From NCBI RefSeq assembly GCF_000017685.1, contig NC_010843.1:1-64000 (forward strand): 64,000 bases of DNA, in the 5' to 3' direction. How positions within the stretch are numbered: position 1 is the first letter of the stretch; the number at the start of each line of letters is the position of its first letter. Under the pieces are notes generated by a model, which saw only the letters and a program-made list of their open reading frames with translations, was not told where the DNA came from and ran no database searches. The DNA is from Leptospira biflexa serovar Patoc strain 'Patoc 1 (Paris)' (GTDB lineage: Bacteria > Spirochaetota > Leptospiria > Leptospirales > Leptospiraceae). The translations under genes were made by a program, and so were the position numbers. Below, piece by piece: positions 52,769-61,206 of the stretch.

Positions 52769-55212
52769 TTGGGGATCCTTACTCGTATTGATAACGAATT
52801 GAGTAAAACTGTTAGGCTAGAACATGCCATAAACACCGCACAGATCACAGGCAACATGAGCCCAAACATAGCAAGTGGTAACATGATGGAATTGTAAAAA
52901 AAGGAAATGATGATATTTTGTGAAATGACTTCTTTCGTTTTTTTAGCGGAAAGTAATGAGTGCACAAGGCCATTTAAATTTCCAGATGTTAAAACCACAT
53001 CTGATTTTTCTAAAGACAAATCTTCTGCTTCTGAATGAGAGATGGAAACATTGGCTCTTGCCAAAGACAAACTATCATTAATCCCATCTCCCACCATAAT
53101 GACCACATTCCCTTTGTTTTGCGAATCCTCAATGATACTTGCTTTTTCTTCTGGGGATAGGTCAGAATAAAATTGTTGGATGCCAAGGGAGTTGGCAATG
53201 AACTTGACTGCCGAGAAACGATCCCCTGAAAGAATGGCGATCTTTGGAATCATTTCTTTGAGAAGGGAAACAAAAGACAAAGCACCGGGTCTTACTTCAT
53301 CGGCGAGTAAAAAACTTCCTTCCATCTTGCCATTGATGGCCACTAGGATGAGGGAACCTTCTGTTTCAGGAATTGATTCCAAAGGAATGTTTTGATGTTT
53401 CAAAAGTGTTTGGTTTCCGATAAGTATGGAATACTCTTTCCCATGCCACTGGATTTCCGCCTTCACACCTTGCCCTGGAACATTTTGTAATTGGATGAGT
53501 TCCATTTCACTTGCCCGTTTTTTGACAGAATCAAATGGGGAAAGATACTTCACTAGAGATTTGGCGAGTGGATGATTGATTTCCTTTTCGATTCGGTAAA
53601 CAAAAGGTAGGTGGTCTTCAGAAACTGTGACCAAACGTACAAGGAATTTTCCTTCTGTGAGTGTTCCCGTTTTGTCTAGGAAGATGGTATTTGCTTTTGC
53701 CAAAGTCTCAACAACAGAAGGGTTTTTTAAGAGAACCCCTTTTTCGGCATTTAAGATATGGTTTGTGACTAAGGCTGTGGGTACAGAAATTCCTAAGGCG
53801 CAAGGGCAGGCAACAATAAGGACGGAGATGGTTGTGACAAGGCTTTGTTCCAAATCACCAGATGTCAGAAACATCCAGACACCAAAACAGACAAAAGCTA
53901 AGAGGAAGACAATAGAGATAAAGTAAGAGGCAATCCTTTCTGTGACGATTTGGATTTTTGGTTTTAAGTGGAGGGCTTCTTCCAAACGAAGTTTTAATGA
54001 GGATAAGGTGGATGCATGGTAATCGGAACTCGCAATGATGAGGGCAGGGTTGTCCATAGTGAGAGAACCTGCAAGAATGGAATCTCCTTTTTGTTTTCGG
54101 ATGGGAACGGATTCTCCTGTTAAAAAAGATTCATCTATATAGGTTTCCTTTGAGACTAGAATGGCATCCACAGGGATTCGTTTTCCAGGTGCGACTTGGA
54201 TCTTGTCACCTAACTTAATTTCGCTACTAGGGATAGTTTGATCACCAGTTTCAGTTATGCGATTTGAAGTCTCTGGGAGTTTGCAGAGAATGGATTCTAA
54301 TTTATCGGAAGCAAAGACCCTTGCTTTTTCTTCAAAGTATTTCCCCACAAGAATGAAAAAATAAATCATCGCAACCGAATCAAAATACACTTCCCCACGA
54401 TCGGTTAAGGTTACATAAACAGAATAAAAATAAGCCATGGAAATTCCTAAAAACAAAAGAAAATCCATAGAAAGAGTGCGTCTCCTAATGCTCGTTAAAA
54501 AACCAGACATAAAAGGGAATCCGGAATACAAATACGCAGGGGTTGCAAAAACCCATGAGGCATAATGGAACATTCGTTTGAGATTTAAGTCAATTCCAGT
54601 AAAATACCCTGAATACAAAGCAACACTCAGGATCATGATGTTACCAAAACAAAAACCAGCCACACCGATGCGAAGGAGTAGAGTTTTTAATTGTTTGGAT
54701 TTTTGTAAGTTCCCTTCTGTCGGAGAAAATAGGACTGGTTTGTATCCGATGGCACGAATGAGGGAAAGGATCCTTGAAATTTTGATTTTGGACTCGTCAA
54801 ATCGAATCCTGGCCCGACCAGAAGCAAAGTTGATCTGAGCCGAAAGGATTCCTTCTTCTTCGTTTAAGACCTTTTCATTGATCCAAACACATGCAGAACA
54901 ATGGATATTGGTAATTTGAATAGAAACTTCAGAATGACCACTAGACGGGCGAACAAACTTTTGGTAGACCAGCTCATTTTCCAAATCCACATCAGTTTCT
55001 TCCATGGCAACGGGACTGAGTTTGGTATTTCCTTTTAGATTGTAATAATAACTTCCACCTAAAGAGTGAATGATGGAGTAAACCGTTTCACAACCTTCAC
55101 AACAAAATACCTTTGGTTCGTCTCCCAGTTTTGATTCAATCCGAATCAATTGGATAGGATTCCCACAATGGTCACATTCAGTTGTTGTGCTCTGGGAATT
55201 GGTTTTGTTCAT
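52750..55212 (-). CDS. ccoI: CcoI/FixI copper-transporting P-type ATPase
   Basis: 820-residue P1B ATPase that exports copper for cbb3 assembly. Seen: N-terminal zinc-finger-like CDHCGNPIQ and FCCEGCETVYSIIHSLGG, a heavy-metal domain with CSACVWINEKVL, membrane CPCALG, phosphorylation site DKTGTLTEG, TGES and GDGINDS. Length is that of the FixI type. It overlaps ccoH by 4 bases. Confidence 0.92.
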   Translation of the reverse strand: MNKTNSQSTTTECDHCGNPIQLIRIESKLGDEPKVFCCEGCETVYSIIHSLGGSYYYNLKGNTKLSPVAMEETDVDLENELVYQKFVRPSSGHSEVSIQITNIHCSACVWINEKVLNEEEGILSAQINFASGRARIRFDESKIKISRILSLIRAIGYKPVLFSPTEGNLQKSKQLKTLLLRIGVAGFCFGNIMILSVALYSGYFTGIDLNLKRMFHYASWVFATPAYLYSGFPFMSGFLTSIRRRTLSMDFLLFLGISMAYFYSVYVTLTDRGEVYFDSVAMIYFFILVGKYFEEKARVFASDKLESILCKLPETSNRITETGDQTIPSSEIKLGDKIQVAPGKRIPVDAILVSKETYIDESFLTGESVPIRKQKGDSILAGSLTMDNPALIIASSDYHASTLSSLKLRLEEALHLKPKIQIVTERIASYFISIVFLLAFVCFGVWMFLTSGDLEQSLVTTISVLIVACPCALGISVPTALVTNHILNAEKGVLLKNPSVVETLAKANTIFLDKTGTLTEGKFLVRLVTVSEDHLPFVYRIEKEINHPLAKSLVKYLSPFDSVKKRASEMELIQLQNVPGQGVKAEIQWHGKEYSILIGNQTLLKHQNIPLESIPETEGSLILVAINGKMEGSFLLADEVRPGALSFVSLLKEMIPKIAILSGDRFSAVKFIANSLGIQQFYSDLSPEEKASIIEDSQNKGNVVIMVGDGINDSLSLARANVSISHSEAEDLSLEKSDVVLTSGNLNGLVHSLLSAKKTKEVISQNIIISFFYNSIMLPLAMFGLMLPVICAVFMACSSLTVLLNSLSIRVRIPKWKPSI

Positions 55213-55697
55213 CGAACTGTTATCTTTCCTTCCCTTTCAAACAATTTTCCATTAATATTGGAAATGATGCGTAGATTCCAAGTGCCTGTTTCTTTCAAAG
55301 GGACTTTCCCAGTGAAACTATCGTTAGATGGCTTTAAGTCGTATTTTTTTGTGCTTTTGGTAGTTGCATTCCGTTCCAAGATAATATACATAGAGTCTGC
55401 CTTGGCCAACTTTTCATTTTGGTATAAGGAAACTTTTAAATCCAATTCTCCAAGGGGGAGGAGAGTGGTATTGTCCCAATTTGTGGTGAGTTTATACCCT
55501 TCATTCAAAAGTTCTTTTTGGTTTTGAATCGCCTTTTCATAATTCAAACCAATCTCATAATAGTTTTTGTCCATGACAGGTTCAAAATGTTGGAAGGTGA
55601 GTCGGATGGTATAGAATGTTGCCGCAACAAGGGCAAAAAAACTGAATAAAACAACATACATTGCATTTCGAAGGCTTGGGTGAAGGTCTTTGAACAT
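55209..55697 (-). CDS. ccoH: CcoH/FixH-like cbb3 accessory protein
   Basis: 162 residues with one N-terminal helix (NAMYVVLFSFFALVAATFYT), the motif YYEIGLNYEKAIQNQ and a beta-sandwich C-terminus (TGKVPLKETGTWNLRI). This is the FixH layout, an interactor of CcoN during assembly. It overlaps ccoI by 4 bases and follows ccoG by 1. Confidence 0.87.
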   Translation of the reverse strand: MFKDLHPSLRNAMYVVLFSFFALVAATFYTIRLTFQHFEPVMDKNYYEIGLNYEKAIQNQKELLNEGYKLTTNWDNTTLLPLGELDLKVSLYQNEKLAKADSMYIILERNATTKSTKKYDLKPSNDSFTGKVPLKETGTWNLRIISNINGKLFEREGKITVR

Positions 55698-55698
55698 A

Positions 55699-57018
55699 TT
55701 ATTTCCTTGGTAGAGAAAGTGATAATTTTTTCTCTAGTGTTTCATCGGGATCTTCTGTATTTTTTAAAACAATGGAACCTGGTAAGTATCCTTCGTTTAA
55801 TTCTTGTTCTGTGAGACTTTGAGTTTCTAAAACAACAGAGAAACTTTTGATTTCTCCAGAACCCAGTTTGAATTGGTTGTTCTCTTCCCCAGAACGAATG
55901 AGGATTTCTTTTCCATGCCTTGTATCAAACGCAGACAGTTGGAATTCTTTTTCGACAGGTGCGATGTTTTGGATGCGGAGAGCAACAAAGGCTCGAATTT
56001 TGTTGTCCGGAATGAGAATTGGTGGCATGGATTTATTCGAAGCTGCAATCATCGACATCGGGCTTCTTGTGATGAGTTGGATGGTCGCACCTATGAGCAC
56101 CACAGTGAGTAATATCGCATAAATCACAGTCCTTGGACGAATCCATTTGATTTTGTCACCAGTTTCAATTTGTTTGAGTGAAAAATATCCAATCAAAGTT
56201 TTTTTGTTTTCTTTTGCCATGATGGATGTGCAAGCATCCACACATTTCCCACAAGCAACACAGCCCACTTGTAAACCGTCACGAATGTCAATGCCTGTGG
56301 GACAAACCACCACACACATGTTACAGGCGATACAGTCTCCAATTTTGGTTTTTCCATCGCGGCGAGGTTCCCCTCGTTTGAAGTCATAGGTCACATTCCA
56401 AGAATGTTCATCCATAAGGAGAGTTTGGAATCTTGCATAAGGACAAGCATAACGACAGAATTGTTCTCTAATAAAACCGATGTCGATAAACATCGCTGCC
56501 GTAAAAAATAAGGTAAAATAAAAGTAAGTTGTGGAAAAAGCGGATAAGTTTATATAATCAGCTAACATTTCATAGGGGCTGATAAAATAAGCGATCCAAT
56601 GGAATGATGCAATAAAAGAAACTACAATCCATAAAAAGTATACGGTGTATTTTCCAATGATGGATGCGTCTTTTTTTCCATATTTCGAATCCAAAACAAA
56701 CCGACCAATCCGATCGAATAAGTCGGTATAAATGGTTTGAGGGCACCCCCATCCGCACCAAACACGGCCGATGACGGAGGTGAAAAAGAAAAGAGAGAGA
56801 CCCATTGTCAGAAGGAAAAACCATAAGATGAGTCCTTCTTGTGGGATAAAAAGACCACCAAACAGGTGAAACATTCTTTTCGGAATGTCCAGTCGGATGA
56901 GGGGGCTACCTTCCGGTAACACCACCCAAGGTGCGGCTAAAAATAGTCCCACGAGAAAACTCATCACAAAATTTCTACGTGTCCTTACTTTCCCTGATTG
57001 TGGTCTTGAAATGATCAT
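55699..57018 (-). CDS. ccoG: CcoG/FixG iron-sulfur protein
   Basis: 439 residues from ATG 57018. Several membrane helices, GWGCPQTIYTDLFDRIG, two 4Fe-4S type clusters (CIACNMCVVVCPTGID and CVACGKCVDAC) and a C-terminal Ig-like domain. CcoG reduces Cu(II) for oxidase assembly. A longer start at 57063 would overlap ccoP by 43 bases; the ATG at 57018 sits 3 bases after the ccoP stop and is preferred. Confidence 0.9.
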   Translation of the reverse strand: MIISRPQSGKVRTRRNFVMSFLVGLFLAAPWVVLPEGSPLIRLDIPKRMFHLFGGLFIPQEGLILWFFLLTMGLSLFFFTSVIGRVWCGWGCPQTIYTDLFDRIGRFVLDSKYGKKDASIIGKYTVYFLWIVVSFIASFHWIAYFISPYEMLADYINLSAFSTTYFYFTLFFTAAMFIDIGFIREQFCRYACPYARFQTLLMDEHSWNVTYDFKRGEPRRDGKTKIGDCIACNMCVVVCPTGIDIRDGLQVGCVACGKCVDACTSIMAKENKKTLIGYFSLKQIETGDKIKWIRPRTVIYAILLTVVLIGATIQLITRSPMSMIAASNKSMPPILIPDNKIRAFVALRIQNIAPVEKEFQLSAFDTRHGKEILIRSGEENNQFKLGSGEIKSFSVVLETQSLTEQELNEGYLPGSIVLKNTEDPDETLEKKLSLSLPRK

Positions 57019-57020
57019 CT

Positions 57021-57551
57021 TTATTTTGCCTTTACAAGTGTACTGTTCTTTGTTGCAAGCCATGCCATGACAGCATATACTTTCTCAGCACCTAACCCTT
57101 CCCAAGCGGGCATCCCACCTCGGTTGAGTTTTTGTCTTTCAGGTCCAATTCCTTTCATGATATTATGAAACACTTCTTTATCCGTGTTCCCATGAATCCA
57201 ATCCTTATCCACTAAACTAGGACCCACTGCACCTTCGGCAGTAGGGCCGTGGCAAGCAGAACAAATTTGTTTGTAAGTTCCTTCGCCTTCTTTAATGGCA
57301 ACTGCGTCATCTCGGTAAGGGTTAGATCCATCTTCGGTATTGGCAACAATTGGTTGTTTGGCTGGGAATTGTGCTTCGTGTTCCGCTACTTCCTTTTCAA
57401 ACGCTACTTCTTGTGGCCATTCCGAATACCAGTGAAAGTATACAACGTAACCGATAGATACAATGATACTGATAAGCCACACCAATTTCCACCATGGTGG
57501 CATGGGATTGTCGGCTTGGAAGATTCCGTCTACTTCTTTTGGTTCTTTCAT
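57021..57551 (-). CDS. ccoP: CcoP, cbb3 oxidase cytochrome c subunit (monoheme form)
   Basis: 176 residues: one membrane helix (WWKLVWLISIIVSIGYVVYF) after the conserved NPMPPWW, then a cytochrome c domain with CSACH and a Met ligand in GGMPAWEGL. Usual CcoP has two c-type heme motifs and about 300 residues; here only one CxxCH is seen, so it is a shortened, monoheme version. It follows ccoQ and precedes ccoG. Confidence 0.87.
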   Translation of the reverse strand: MKEPKEVDGIFQADNPMPPWWKLVWLISIIVSIGYVVYFHWYSEWPQEVAFEKEVAEHEAQFPAKQPIVANTEDGSNPYRDDAVAIKEGEGTYKQICSACHGPTAEGAVGPSLVDKDWIHGNTDKEVFHNIMKGIGPERQKLNRGGMPAWEGLGAEKVYAVMAWLATKNSTLVKAK

Positions 57552-57556
57552 TCGTA

Positions 57557-57706
57557 TTAATCCTCCTCAAGCATTCGATACTTGGGTTTTTCCATTTCGT
57601 CTTTCGTACGTTTTTTATAAACGTAGTAGGTGATGTAAGCAATTGCGATCACAAGGATCGGCAATCGCAAACTTTTGTAGATGAGAAGAAGGTCTGCATC
57701 ATTCAT
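57557..57706 (-). CDS. ccoQ: CcoQ, small cbb3 oxidase subunit
   Basis: 49-residue gene in the 160-base gap between ccoO and ccoP. Reads MNDADLLLIYKSLRLPILVI, then AIAYITYYVYKKRTKDEMEK and a short acidic end (PKYRMLEED). One membrane helix with a charged tail is the CcoQ pattern. GAGGAG just before its stop is the ribosome-binding site for ccoP. Stabilises the oxidase. Confidence 0.8.
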   Translation of the reverse strand: MNDADLLLIYKSLRLPILVIAIAYITYYVYKKRTKDEMEKPKYRMLEED

Positions 57707-57710
57707 GGCT

Positions 57711-58406
57711 TTACTTCATTCCTTTTTGTAACTCAGCAGAATCTCGTCCCAGTTTTTGTAAGTAGGCAACGAGTGCATCTCCCTCTGTTTTATCTTTTAA
57801 GAGAGACGGTGCATTTGCCAGATCCTCATCAGAGTAAGGAACTCCGATAGATCGTAATGCTTTCATGTTTGCTACGACTTGTTCTACATCCACTTTATGA
57901 GATTCTTCGAATAACCAAGGATAGGCTGGCATAATCGAGTTAGGTACACCACCCACTGTTCTTGGGTTGATGAGGTGGTTTTTATGCCACTCATCAGAGC
58001 GTAACATTTGTGATTCGTGGGCTAAGTCTGGACCAGTTCGTTTGGAACCCCAAAGGAAAGGGTGATCATACACATACTCTCCCCCTTTGGAATACCCGTT
58101 TCGTCCATAAGACTTTGTTGGATCAAAACGATCCACTTCCCATTTGAAAGGGCGAACCATTTGTGTGTGGCAACCGATACATCCTTCTTTTTGGTAGGTA
58201 TCACGACCTGCCAGTTCCAATGCGGAATATGGTCTCACTGTGGAAATGGGAGTGACTGTTTTCGTCAAAAAAAACGGTGGGATGAGTTCGAAGAGTCCAC
58301 CAATCACAACTGCGATGGTTGTGTAGACAGTAAACTTAACTCCTTTTGTATCCCAACGGTCAGCAATTTCGGAAAACCAATCTAAGAATTTGTTAAAACC
58401 TAACAT
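57711..58406 (-). CDS. ccoO: CcoO, cbb3 oxidase monoheme cytochrome c subunit
   Basis: 231 residues. Membrane helix near the N-terminus (VYTTIAVVIGGLFELIPPFF), heme c motif CIGCH at ~76-80 in GCIGCHTQMVRPFKWE, and the Met ligand region in MPAYPWLFE. Matches CcoO/FixO. It shares 1 base with ccoN (TAATG). Confidence 0.95.
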   Translation of the reverse strand: MLGFNKFLDWFSEIADRWDTKGVKFTVYTTIAVVIGGLFELIPPFFLTKTVTPISTVRPYSALELAGRDTYQKEGCIGCHTQMVRPFKWEVDRFDPTKSYGRNGYSKGGEYVYDHPFLWGSKRTGPDLAHESQMLRSDEWHKNHLINPRTVGGVPNSIMPAYPWLFEESHKVDVEQVVANMKALRSIGVPYSDEDLANAPSLLKDKTEGDALVAYLQKLGRDSAELQKGMK

Positions 58407-59836
58407 TATGATTTCACTCCTATTCGTAAGTCTTGTTCTACAAAACCACTGTCTTTGTTTTGCATGGTTTTGATAAAGTTATACACCATAAGGATAATCC
58501 CAGTTAAGTAGAGTGTTCCCCCAATCGCTCTGAACAAACGGAATGGTTTTAAAAACTCAACGATTTCAACCCAGTCTTTGTAAACGAGTTCCCCGTTTTC
58601 TCCAACGGCTCGCCACATCGATCCTTCGGTGATCCCGGATACCCACATCGAAATGATGTAGAGTAGGATCCCAAGTGTTCCTAGCCAAAAATGGGCATTT
58701 GCCAATTTTTCACTGTAGAGGTTTGCATTCCAAAGTCTAGGGACTAAGTAATACAAGGCAGCCGCTGACATAAACCCAACCCAACCAAGAGTACCTGAGT
58801 GAACGTGACCAATGATCCAGTCAGTATTGTGGCCAAGAGCCGATACAGCACGGATGGAAAGCAGTGGTCCTTCAAATGTGGACATACCATAAAAAGTTAC
58901 GGCAGCTAACATCATTTTGAGGGTTGCATCCACTTTGATTTTGTCTTTTGCTTGGGTGAGAGTTAAAAATCCATTCAACATACCTCCCCATGATGGCATC
59001 CATAACATGATGGAAAATACCATTCCAGTAGTTTGTAACCACTCAGGGATTGGTGAATACAATAAGTGGTGAGGGCCTGCCCAGATATAAATAAAGATGA
59101 GAGACCAGAAGTGGATGATGGAAAGTCTATGTGAGTAAATTGGTTGTTTGATGTGTTTTGGGAGGTAATAGTACATCAGTCCCAAAAATGGAGTGGTCAA
59201 AACGAACGCAACCGCATTGTGTCCATACCACCATTGGATATTGGCATCGAAAACTCCCGCATAAACCGAGTACGATTTTAAGAAACCTGCAGGGATCACA
59301 ATGTTATTCACAATGAAGAGTAGGGGAACTGTTACGAAGGAAGCAATGTAAAACCAAATGGCAACATACATTTGTTCTTCTTTTCGTTTGAGAACCGTCA
59401 TGAGGTAGTTTGCAAAAAAGATAACATACCATACAACAATGAGTAAGTCGATCGGCCATTCTAATTCAGCATATTCTTTGGATTGGCTGTAACCAAGTGG
59501 TAAGGTAATCGCAGCTAAAACAATCGATAGGTTGTATAATGCCAAATGCAGTTTGGAAAGAGTGTCGTTCCACATTCTTGTGCGACAAAGTCTTTGTACT
59601 GTATGATAAGCAGTGGCGAAGATCACGCTTAATGCAAATCCAAAAATGGCAGCATTCGTATGCAGTGGTCGTAGTCTTCCGAAGCTCGTCCAAGGTAATT
59701 CCATATTCAGCTGTGGGTACACAAGTTGGAAGGCAATGATGACACCAAATGTCATCGAAGCAACGCCCCAGACTAACGCTGAAATGATAAACCCTTTTAC
59801 GATAAAATCGTCATATTGAGTTTTTTCCGTAGCCAA
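58406..59836 (-). CDS. ccoN: CcoN, cbb3 oxidase catalytic subunit
   Basis: 476 residues, 12-helix heme-copper oxidase subunit I. Seen: the first heme ligand region LHTNAAIFGFALS, WYGHNAVAFVLTTPFLGLMY with copper/heme ligands, GPHHLLY, and the paired His region HVHSGTLGWVGF. Reduces oxygen at low concentration. The start codon is TTG with a strong AAGGAGAG before it. First gene of the ccoNOQPGHIS run. Confidence 0.95.
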   Translation of the reverse strand: MATEKTQYDDFIVKGFIISALVWGVASMTFGVIIAFQLVYPQLNMELPWTSFGRLRPLHTNAAIFGFALSVIFATAYHTVQRLCRTRMWNDTLSKLHLALYNLSIVLAAITLPLGYSQSKEYAELEWPIDLLIVVWYVIFFANYLMTVLKRKEEQMYVAIWFYIASFVTVPLLFIVNNIVIPAGFLKSYSVYAGVFDANIQWWYGHNAVAFVLTTPFLGLMYYYLPKHIKQPIYSHRLSIIHFWSLIFIYIWAGPHHLLYSPIPEWLQTTGMVFSIMLWMPSWGGMLNGFLTLTQAKDKIKVDATLKMMLAAVTFYGMSTFEGPLLSIRAVSALGHNTDWIIGHVHSGTLGWVGFMSAAALYYLVPRLWNANLYSEKLANAHFWLGTLGILLYIISMWVSGITEGSMWRAVGENGELVYKDWVEIVEFLKPFRLFRAIGGTLYLTGIILMVYNFIKTMQNKDSGFVEQDLRIGVKS

Positions 59837-59859
59837 TGTTTCTCTCCTTAATCTATATC

Positions 59860-59881
59860 AGTTCTATTTATATAGAGAACT
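59860..59881 (-). promoter_or_regulatory. Inverted repeat in ccoN upstream region
   Basis: AGTTCT and AGAACT arms (59860-59865, 59876-59881) surround an AT-rich centre, about 24-45 bases before the ccoN start. On the minus strand the centre contains TATATAAAT, -10-like. Could be an operator overlapping the promoter. Confidence 0.35.
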
Positions 59882-59941
59882 TATTCCTTTATACAAAGAA
59901 GACGAAGAAAAGAAAGAAAAACAGGAAAGTGGTGCGATGTT

Positions 59942-59969
59942 CCACTCTTGATTTTTGTCAAGAGTGGAT
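59942..59969 (-). terminator. Long inverted repeat between ccoN and its upstream neighbour, with FNR-like core
   Basis: Perfect 11-base arms TCCACTCTTGA and TCAAGAGTGGA around 6 bases. It could end transcripts of the gene at 60025-60993. Its core (59949-59962) reads TTGAT-TTTT-GTCAA, one base from the FNR consensus, so it may equally be an operator for ccoN about 110 bases downstream. Confidence 0.5.
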
Positions 59970-59975
59970 TTGAGA

Positions 59976-59994
59976 ATTAGAATTGTTCTAATTT
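59976..59994 (-). terminator. Second hairpin after the DUF5683-like gene
   Basis: Perfect 8-base arms AATTAGAA and TTCTAATT around TTG, 30 bases after the stop of the minus-strand gene that ends at 60025. AT-rich; a weak terminator or part of the same regulatory region. Confidence 0.35.
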
Positions 59995-60024
59995 ATTTCG
60001 GAAGGATCTTCAGTTTAATCGTGG

Positions 60025-60993
60025 TTAGAAGGTAACTTCGTACCCTAATTGTGTACGATGTTCAATACCTCGATCGCCAGAAATGGCTGTCGGGTGATAC
60101 CCAACTCGTTCTACGCTAGAATGAAGGAAAAACTTTTCCTTTCTTGTATCATCGATACTCAAACCAGAACCGGTGGGGTGGAAGTAATAGGCATCAAAAA
60201 TATTCCAAGCATACACAAGTAAGGTGGCAATTCCAATGTATTGCATTTCTCTGTAATGTCTTTCAACAGATTCACGTTGTCCTTTGAATGGGCCAAATTG
60301 ACTTGCGACAACTGCTCCTGCAGGGGAAAGTGCTGCTTGCGGTGGTGTAAACGCGGCTCGAATGAGACCATTGGTTGTATAAGGATTTTCTAATTCGTTA
60401 TAATCTCGTTTCGCATTCAAATACATGCGGTGTTTGTCATAGGTAAAAAAGAGTCCAATGGCAATGATGGATGGATATACAATCGCTTGGACCTTTCTGC
60501 CTTGTTTCCATTGGCCCCATCCAGGGAGAACGGCCGAACGCCATGTTGCTCCATTACGTGTTAAATTCTTTCTTTCTGCTTCCGCAAGTTTTGCATCTTC
60601 TTCTGCTTTTCGTTTTGCTTCTGCTTCAAGGGCTGCGTTGTTTTTCGCGTTTTCTTTTTCCAAACGAGCAGCTTCTTCTTGCTCTTTTTTAAGTCTTGCG
60701 GCCTCTTCTTTTTCTCGTTTGATTCGTTCTTTATCTTCTTCTGCTTTTCTGAGTTTATCTTCTTCTGCAGCAGTTAGGTGGTCTTTATAAACAACCTTTA
60801 AAATTTCTGTTTTGCTAAGAACCACTGTGGTTCCGTCTTCTTTTCTGATTTTCAGTTTGTATTGGTCTTGTTCTACGACTTTCCCTTTGAGAGTTCCACC
60901 TTTTTTTAGAAGGATGTTCTCTGCAGATAGGTTGGTTGTCAGGACTACCAAAAGAGTTGCGATTTTTATGATTTGTTTTTCAGTTAGTTTCAA
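60025..60993 (-). CDS. Exported coiled-coil membrane protein, DUF5683-like
   Basis: 322 residues from TTG 60993, where a clean signal peptide follows (KLTEKQIIKIATLLVVL, ending at LSA). A small beta domain GTLKGKVVEQDQYKLKIRKE is followed by a Lys/Glu-rich coiled coil (~75-140) and a membrane part with SAVLPGWGQWKQGRKVQAIV, the P-G-x-G-Q motif of DUF5683-type proteins. TTG 61026 is the alternative start. Unknown function. Confidence 0.7.
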   Translation of the reverse strand: MKLTEKQIIKIATLLVVLTTNLSAENILLKKGGTLKGKVVEQDQYKLKIRKEDGTTVVLSKTEILKVVYKDHLTAAEEDKLRKAEEDKERIKREKEEAARLKKEQEEAARLEKENAKNNAALEAEAKRKAEEDAKLAEAERKNLTRNGATWRSAVLPGWGQWKQGRKVQAIVYPSIIAIGLFFTYDKHRMYLNAKRDYNELENPYTTNGLIRAAFTPPQAALSPAGAVVASQFGPFKGQRESVERHYREMQYIGIATLLVYAWNIFDAYYFHPTGSGLSIDDTRKEKFFLHSSVERVGYHPTAISGDRGIEHRTQLGYEVTF

Positions 60994-61004
60994 GGGAGTC
61001 TCAA

Positions 61005-61190
61005 ATGTTGGAATATTATCTAACAATTTTTATAGTGTTACTTGCTACGTTTCAATTGGTCTCTCCAATGATTTTAACAATTTGGAAGTTAGGCAAGAAT
61101 TTTTTTGCCAAAGACAAACTGAAACAAAGTCCACAGTTGGAAACAAATTATCCCTGTTACGAGAAAGTTTGTTCCAAATGTGGGTCTTAG
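61005..61190 (+). CDS. Possible small membrane protein (weak)
   Basis: 61 residues on the plus strand with GGGAG 5 bases before its ATG, one hydrophobic helix (LTIFIVLLATFQLVSPMILT) and a basic C-terminus with two Cys. It overlaps the possible start of the minus-strand gene before it. No homology was recognised; it may be a chance frame. Confidence 0.25.
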   Translation: MLEYYLTIFIVLLATFQLVSPMILTIWKLGKNFFAKDKLKQSPQLETNYPCYEKVCSKCGS

Positions 61191-61206
61191 TAGATCGAGC
61201 TCAGGT

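Noticed and set aside
55847..56389. Plus-strand open frames inside ccoG
   Set aside because: ccoG has intact iron-sulfur motifs; the antisense frames have no independent support.
60458..60790. Plus-strand Ser/Phe/Ala-rich open frame
   Set aside because: Mirror of the Lys/Glu-rich coiled coil on the minus strand; low-complexity artefact.
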